DNA of 23,046 bases from STD1-204 sp041649895 (GTDB taxonomy: Bacteria; Patescibacteriota; Minisyncoccia; Minisyncoccales; Minisyncoccaceae): positions 1 through 23,046 of the forward strand of contig JBAZMG010000008.1 in assembly GCA_041649895.1 (NCBI GenBank). The letters are read 5' to 3'. Shown here piece after piece: positions 19,889 to 23,046 of this stretch. A program made the translations under genes and the position numbers. Under the pieces are notes generated by a model. The model was not told where the DNA came from. It was given only the letters and a program-made list of their open reading frames with translations, and did no database searches. Within the stretch, counting starts at the first letter, position 1; each line of letters begins with the position of its first letter.

Positions 19889-20833
19889 TTAGATTCGTTT
19901 GACGCGGATCAGTCCGCCCGAAGGAATGATTTCAATTCCTTTCTTTTCCAATTCATCCAAAAATAGATTCATTCCAAGGGAATCACAGGCAATATGTCCG
20001 GCAACAACGCAATTTACGTGGGCCGCTTCTCCTTCTTTTTTATGCTCTTCGGTCATATGCATAGCGACCGAAGTACCAATACCGGCTTGCGCCATTTTTT
20101 CGTATATCTTTGACGAACTGGATGTTCCTCCGGCAATCTCAATTAAAACAATTTTTCCACATCTATTGTCCGGACTGCCAACAAAAATTTTGGGACCGGC
20201 TCCAACCCTTCGGGCTTCTTTACACTCAGGTATAGATGTTAATAGCTCCACCAAATCCTCAATTCTTTCCGGATTTTCTTTTTCAATAAAATCTTTTAAG
20301 AATTTCGCGGCCAAGTTGTCTTCCGCGGTATGGGTATTAATAAGACTGATCTTTAAAAGCTTGGCAGCATCAATGGTTTTTTGATGATTTCCCGGTCCGA
20401 CAGAACGGGCAACCTCGCTCATTCTCGGAAAAGTTAAAGCTTCGGCGATGTTTATGGGCACTCCGTAATGGCTGAGTATGTCGCTTTGATATTCAACAAC
20501 GTCGCCCAAATTAGCCAGAGCTTGTCCGATGGGGTGATGGCAAATGACCAAATCAATATTCGGTAATTCCTTGCTTAAAAGCAACTCCGCGGTGTCAACA
20601 TCAATTCCCGCCATTATTTTTTTAATTTCTTTGTCTTCCGCTATATTATGGATTCGAGAATCAAGATACGGATTTGTAAGAGCCTCAACATCAAAATCTT
20701 CCTTGGCTTTTTCCGATAAAGTTTCGTATTTTTTCTTTTTTCTGTCCAAAAACTTTTGAACTCCAATAGTCCCGCGAAAATCGGCCTCAATGCCCATTTT
20801 CGTGCTTAAATCAAAAATGTCTTTTATTTTCAT
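19889..20833 (-). CDS. NIF3/DUF34-like dinuclear metal protein
   Basis: The product has 314 residues. NIF3-family proteins form ring-shaped hexamers with a two-metal site. Some are annotated as GTP cyclohydrolase I type 2 homologues, but the true reaction is uncertain. Family landmarks are the metal-site motif DLVICHHPIG (94-103), a central NTHTAEDN segment and the C-terminal VVAGHIACDSLGMN with its His and Asp. The N-terminal 65 residues, before AGIDVDTAELL, are longer than in the short bacterial members. No membrane segments are present. It has its own -10 (20886-20881) and terminator, so it is a single-gene unit between the atp operon and the pilin array, flanked by heptad arrays R5 and R6. 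Confidence 0.83.
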   Translation of the reverse strand: MKIKDIFDLSTKMGIEADFRGTIGVQKFLDRKKKKYETLSEKAKEDFDVEALTNPYLDSRIHNIAEDKEIKKIMAGIDVDTAELLLSKELPNIDLVICHHPIGQALANLGDVVEYQSDILSHYGVPINIAEALTFPRMSEVARSVGPGNHQKTIDAAKLLKISLINTHTAEDNLAAKFLKDFIEKENPERIEDLVELLTSIPECKEARRVGAGPKIFVGSPDNRCGKIVLIEIAGGTSSSSKIYEKMAQAGIGTSVAMHMTEEHKKEGEAAHVNCVVAGHIACDSLGMNLFLDELEKKGIEIIPSGGLIRVKRI

Positions 20834-20841
20834 ATAATTTA

Positions 20842-20873
20842 TTAGAACTAAGAATAAAGAAGCAGGAATTAAG
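20842..20873 (+). repeat. Heptad repeat array R6
   Basis: It starts with TTAGAA, as do R7 and R7', and continues with AAGAATA, AAGAAGC and AGGAATT units. It lies between the -10 element and the start codon of the nif3-like gene, so it would be in that mRNA leader. Confidence 0.65.
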
Positions 20874-20880
20874 TGTTGAG

Positions 20881-20886
20881 ATTATA
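20881..20886 (-). promoter_or_regulatory. -10 element of the nif3-like gene
   Basis: A perfect TATAAT on the - strand lies about 47 nt upstream of ATG 20833. No convincing -35 is seen; the atp terminator hairpin occupies that position. Confidence 0.5.
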
Positions 20887-20902
20887 ACATAAAATCGCAA
20901 CA

Positions 20903-20928
20903 AAAAACAGGGCCGTTCCCCTGTTTTT
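20903..20928. terminator. Terminator of the ATP synthase operon
   Basis: AAAAACAGGG (20903-20912) and CCCTGTTTTT (20919-20928) form a perfect 10-bp stem with a T-tract on either strand. It is 9 nt after the atpC stop. Confidence 0.88.
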
Positions 20929-20937
20929 CAATCAATT

Positions 20938-21186
20938 TTATTGGTCTCGATAACCTCTTAAAAGCATTGTTGCTTTGTTTTCTGAAACTTCAAGCGTACC
21001 CCCTTCGGTAAAAAATTTCTTTTCTTCCCTTCCGGTTTTAATTGTTATAACCCCTTCCGCGACAACGGTAACCAAAGAGGTATGGTGCGGCAAAACGGAA
21101 ATATAACCCGCGGGAGTGGGCAAATTAACCAATTCTATTTCGTCGTCAAAAACTTTTTTTTCCGGGGTTAAAATCTCTAATTTCAT
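20938..21186 (-). CDS. atpC: ATP synthase F1 epsilon subunit, N-terminal domain only
   Basis: Epsilon joins the central stalk to the c-ring. The product has only 82 residues: MKLEILTPEKKVFDDEI, LPTPAGYISVLPHHTSLVTVV, and FFTEGGTLEVSENKATML. This is a complete ten-strand N-terminal sandwich. The C-terminal two-helix domain, which inhibits ATP hydrolysis in full-length epsilon (about 130-140 residues), is absent. The stop is followed at once by a strong terminator, so this is the natural end, not a frameshift. The start is 4 nt after the atpD stop, giving the standard atpD-atpC order. It should couple the rotor but cannot give the usual epsilon inhibition. Confidence 0.92.
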   Translation of the reverse strand: MKLEILTPEKKVFDDEIELVNLPTPAGYISVLPHHTSLVTVVAEGVITIKTGREEKKFFTEGGTLEVSENKATMLLRGYRDQ

Positions 21187-21190
21187 AAAA

Positions 21191-22543
21191 TTAAACTTCG
21201 CTAATATTTCCTTTCATAAAGAAATCTTCTTCCGATTTGTGATCCAATTCGCCCGAAACTATTTTTCCAAAACCTTCAATAGTTTCCTCGATAGTTACGT
21301 ATTTTCCCGGGATGCCGCTGAACACTTCGGCCACGAAAAACGGCTGAGACAAATATTTTTGCAGTTTTCTCGCTCGGTTAACCACAATCTTGTCTTCTTC
21401 CGCCAACTCTTCAATTCCCAAGATGGCGATAATATCTTGAAGCTCTTTATATCTCTGTAATATTTTTCGTACTTCGTTCGCGACCTTGTAATGTTTCTCG
21501 CCCACGATCCTCGGATTCAATAAAGAAGAAGTCGATTCCAACGGATCAACCGCGGGGTAAATTCCCAGAGACGCGATCGCTCGGGACAAAACCAAGGAAG
21601 AATCAAGATGCGAGAAAGTGGCAACGATCGCCGGGTCGGTCAAGTCGTCCGCCGGCACGTAAATAGCCTGAACGGAAGTTATCGAGCCGTCCTTTGTGGA
21701 AGTGATCCTTTCTTGAAGCAAGCCTACTTCCGAAGCAAGGGTGGGCTGATAACCTGTTTGCGAAGGAATCCTACCAAGCAGAGCTGACACTTCGGAACCG
21801 GCCAAAACAAATCGGAAAATGTTATCCATAAACAATAATACATCTTTTTTTTCCACGTCTCGAAAATGCTCCGCGATAGTTAGGGCGGTAAACGGAATTC
21901 TAAACCTAACGCCCGGGGCTTCGTTCATTTGCCCGAACACCAAACAAGTGCTCTTTAGGGTGTTTGAGTCTTTCATATCACGATAAATATCGTTTCCTTC
22001 TCTCGATCTCTCACCGATACCGGCGAAAATGGAATAACCCTGATGCACTCTTGCCACATTGGTGATCAATTCCTGGATCAAAACTGTCTTGCCCACGCCG
22101 GCGCCACCAAACAGACCCACCTTACCTCCTTTTGGCAAGGGACAAAGCAAATCAATCGCTTTAATTCCCGTTTCCAAAATTTCTATTTCATCTTTTTGGG
22201 TTTTCAGTTCCGGTCCCTGTTTGTGTATCGCGGACCTTAATTCAGTTTTTACCTCTCCTTGTTCATCGATCGGATCGCCCAAAACATTCAAAATTCTACC
22301 AAGAGCTTCTTTCCCCACGGGAACAGTGATCGAGCTTCCGGTGTCTTCAACTTCGTCTCCTCTTTTCAATCCTTCGGTGGCTCCCATCGCGAGGCACCTC
22401 ACCCTGCCCTCGCCAAGCTCTTGCTCCACTTCCAAAACCAAATCCTTGCCCTTCACGTTAAGGGCGTTATATAGCGCCGGAATTTTTCCTTCTTCAAATT
22501 CCACGTCTATGACCGGTCCAATTATTTGCGTTATTTTAGCCAT
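21191..22543 (-). CDS. atpD: ATP synthase F1 beta subunit
   Basis: This is the catalytic subunit of F1. The 450 residues contain the beta-barrel start ITQIIGPVIDVEF, Walker A GGAGVGKT (146-153) and the catalytic-site loop GERSREGND (177-185). Walker B strand DVLLFMDNIFRF follows, then the segment ALLGRIPSQTGYQPTLASEVGLLQERITST. The DELSEED-type loop reads EELAEED here. The length is slightly short for the family but all motifs are intact. atpC follows after 4 nt. Upstream, where atpG should adjoin, there is a four-helix-bundle gene bounded by inverted repeats. Thus the message must read through that insert, or a promoter must lie in it. Confidence 0.98.
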   Translation of the reverse strand: MAKITQIIGPVIDVEFEEGKIPALYNALNVKGKDLVLEVEQELGEGRVRCLAMGATEGLKRGDEVEDTGSSITVPVGKEALGRILNVLGDPIDEQGEVKTELRSAIHKQGPELKTQKDEIEILETGIKAIDLLCPLPKGGKVGLFGGAGVGKTVLIQELITNVARVHQGYSIFAGIGERSREGNDIYRDMKDSNTLKSTCLVFGQMNEAPGVRFRIPFTALTIAEHFRDVEKKDVLLFMDNIFRFVLAGSEVSALLGRIPSQTGYQPTLASEVGLLQERITSTKDGSITSVQAIYVPADDLTDPAIVATFSHLDSSLVLSRAIASLGIYPAVDPLESTSSLLNPRIVGEKHYKVANEVRKILQRYKELQDIIAILGIEELAEEDKIVVNRARKLQKYLSQPFFVAEVFSGIPGKYVTIEETIEGFGKIVSGELDHKSEEDFFMKGNISEV

Positions 22544-22546
22544 AAT

Positions 22547-22566
22547 TTAGAATCAAGAATAAAGAA
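22547..22566 (+). repeat. 20-bp inverted repeat (left), within heptad array R7
   Basis: TTAGAATCAAGAATAAAGAA occurs here and, perfectly inverted, at 23007-23026. The two copies bracket the four-helix-bundle gene. Heptad units continue inward to 22583. Confidence 0.85.
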
Positions 22567-22588
22567 TCAAGAATTAAGAATAATTACC

Positions 22589-22969
22589 TTATGCGGCATC
22601 TTTTATCCTTGCCCCTTTAATCAATCCGTTTATTAATTTATGAACAAGCGTTGATTGTTCGGTTGCTTTATTAAACTTATCGTTATTTATATATTTTAAA
22701 TCTTTTGAAATTATTAACTGATTTTGCAGTTCAGTAATCGATCCTTGCGCAATATAATAAAATCTTATTTTGTCGGCGTAGCTTTGTCTTGAAAAACCTT
22801 CTGCAATATTACTTGTTATGGAAACAGCCGATCGTTTCATCTGACTAATAAGTCCAAATCTTTCATCGTCGGGAAAAACCTTTAACTCTTCATAAACCAT
22901 CAGGACAAACTTGTGTCCCTCTTGCCATGCAATTAAATCGGAAAAAGATTTTATTTTGCCTTGCTCCAT
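22589..22969 (-). CDS. Four-helix-bundle protein (23S rRNA intervening-sequence protein family)
   Basis: The product from ATG 22969 has 126 residues and belongs to the TIGR02436-type family first seen in 23S rRNA intervening sequences. Conserved elements are FSDLIAWQEGHKFVLMVY (helix 1), FPDDERFGLISQMKRSAVSITSNIAEGFSRQS (helix 2 and its turn) and FYYIAQGSITELQNQLII (helix 3). A fourth helix runs from NKATEQSTLVHKLINGLIKG. Members form oligomeric bundles; function is unclear. A TTG two codons upstream is also in frame. The gene lies between atpD and the presumed end of atpG, on the same strand, bounded by 20-bp perfect inverted repeats at 22547-22566 and 23007-23026. That suggests a small inserted cassette. 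There is no transposase. Confidence 0.9.
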   Translation of the reverse strand: MEQGKIKSFSDLIAWQEGHKFVLMVYEELKVFPDDERFGLISQMKRSAVSITSNIAEGFSRQSYADKIRFYYIAQGSITELQNQLIISKDLKYINNDKFNKATEQSTLVHKLINGLIKGARIKDAA

Positions 22970-22987
22970 TTTCAAAATTTTAATCTT

Positions 22988-23026
22988 CTTGCTTCTTTAT
23001 TCCTACTTCTTTATTCTTGATTCTAA
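22988..23026 (-). repeat. Heptad array R7' with right 20-bp inverted repeat
   Basis: Heptad units read on the - strand. The outer 20 bp (23007-23026) are the exact reverse complement of 22547-22566. It sits directly after the presumed atpG stop. Confidence 0.85.
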
Positions 23027-23027
23027 T

Positions 23028-23046
23028 TTATCCCATCGCCTCTTTT
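23028..23046 (-). CDS. atpG: Probable 3' end of ATP synthase gamma subunit gene (partial)
   Basis: Only the last codons are in the window. On the - strand they read ...K-E-A-M-G-stop (TAA at 23030-23028). This is the place where atpG normally precedes atpD, and the residues would suit a gamma C-terminus, but five residues prove nothing by themselves. The call rests on position. Confidence 0.35.

Noticed and set aside
5351..23026. Heptad arrays as a CRISPR array
   Set aside because: Units are 7 nt, degenerate and dispersed, with no unique spacers and no cas genes in the window.

Overview
The window looks like part of the chromosome of a Patescibacteria/Candidate Phyla Radiation bacterium, most likely of the Parcubacteria group. 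This placement is inferred from gene content and style: small compact genes, many starts without a clear Shine-Dalgarno, tandem LamG-bearing type IV pseudopilins, an ATP synthase epsilon subunit cut to one domain, a four-helix-bundle (23S-IVS family) gene, an Elp3 homologue and an endonuclease Q homologue. TGA is used as a stop (smpB, the flippase gene), so there is no sign of the TGA=Gly code.

Layout. (1) 49-1926, + strand: a translation block smpB-ssrA(tmRNA)-infC-rpmI-rplT. The tmRNA 5' end lies inside the smpB stop region and infC begins 7 nt after the tmRNA 3' end. (2) 1898-7064, - strand: a probable operon of flippase-like membrane protein, half-size MFS-like protein, PolX, a HExxH peptidase-like protein and a ThiI/MnmA-like PP-loop enzyme. 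(3) 7185-9345, - strand: a lone LamG pseudopilin, then a membrane-anchored alpha/beta-hydrolase-like protein co-directional with greA. greA has a roughly 190-nt leader with promoter, nested stems and mutually exclusive antiterminator/terminator pairings. (4) mltG on + from a clear sigma70-type promoter. (5) 10873-13314, - strand: LOG-family protein, a lysine-rich EF-Tu-domain-II-like protein interrupted by palindromic repeats, and endonuclease Q. (6) A divergent pair 4 bp apart, a Trm9/ALKBH8-like methyltransferase (-) and Elp3 (+), which suggests a wobble-uridine tRNA modification module. (7) 16044-19721, - strand: four tandem LamG pseudopilins, each overlapping the next by exactly 14 nt. (8) nif3-like gene. 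(9) 20938-23046, - strand: the atpD-atpC end of the ATP synthase operon, with a four-helix-bundle gene bounded by 20-bp perfect inverted repeats inserted between atpD and what is probably the last codons of atpG.

Non-coding structure is rich. Ten intergenic arrays of a degenerate 7-nt unit (AAGAATN) are scattered through the window, mostly as inverted pairs. There is also a 25-bp palindrome family (one copy inside elp3) and a GC-rich palindromic repeat family (one copy in frame in a gene). The most unusual items are the greA leader switch candidate, the mosaic LamG pilin array with near-leaderless promoters, the Trm9-Elp3 pair, and the inverted-repeat-bounded cassette in the atp operon. No tRNA, rRNA, CRISPR array, transposase or phage gene was seen.
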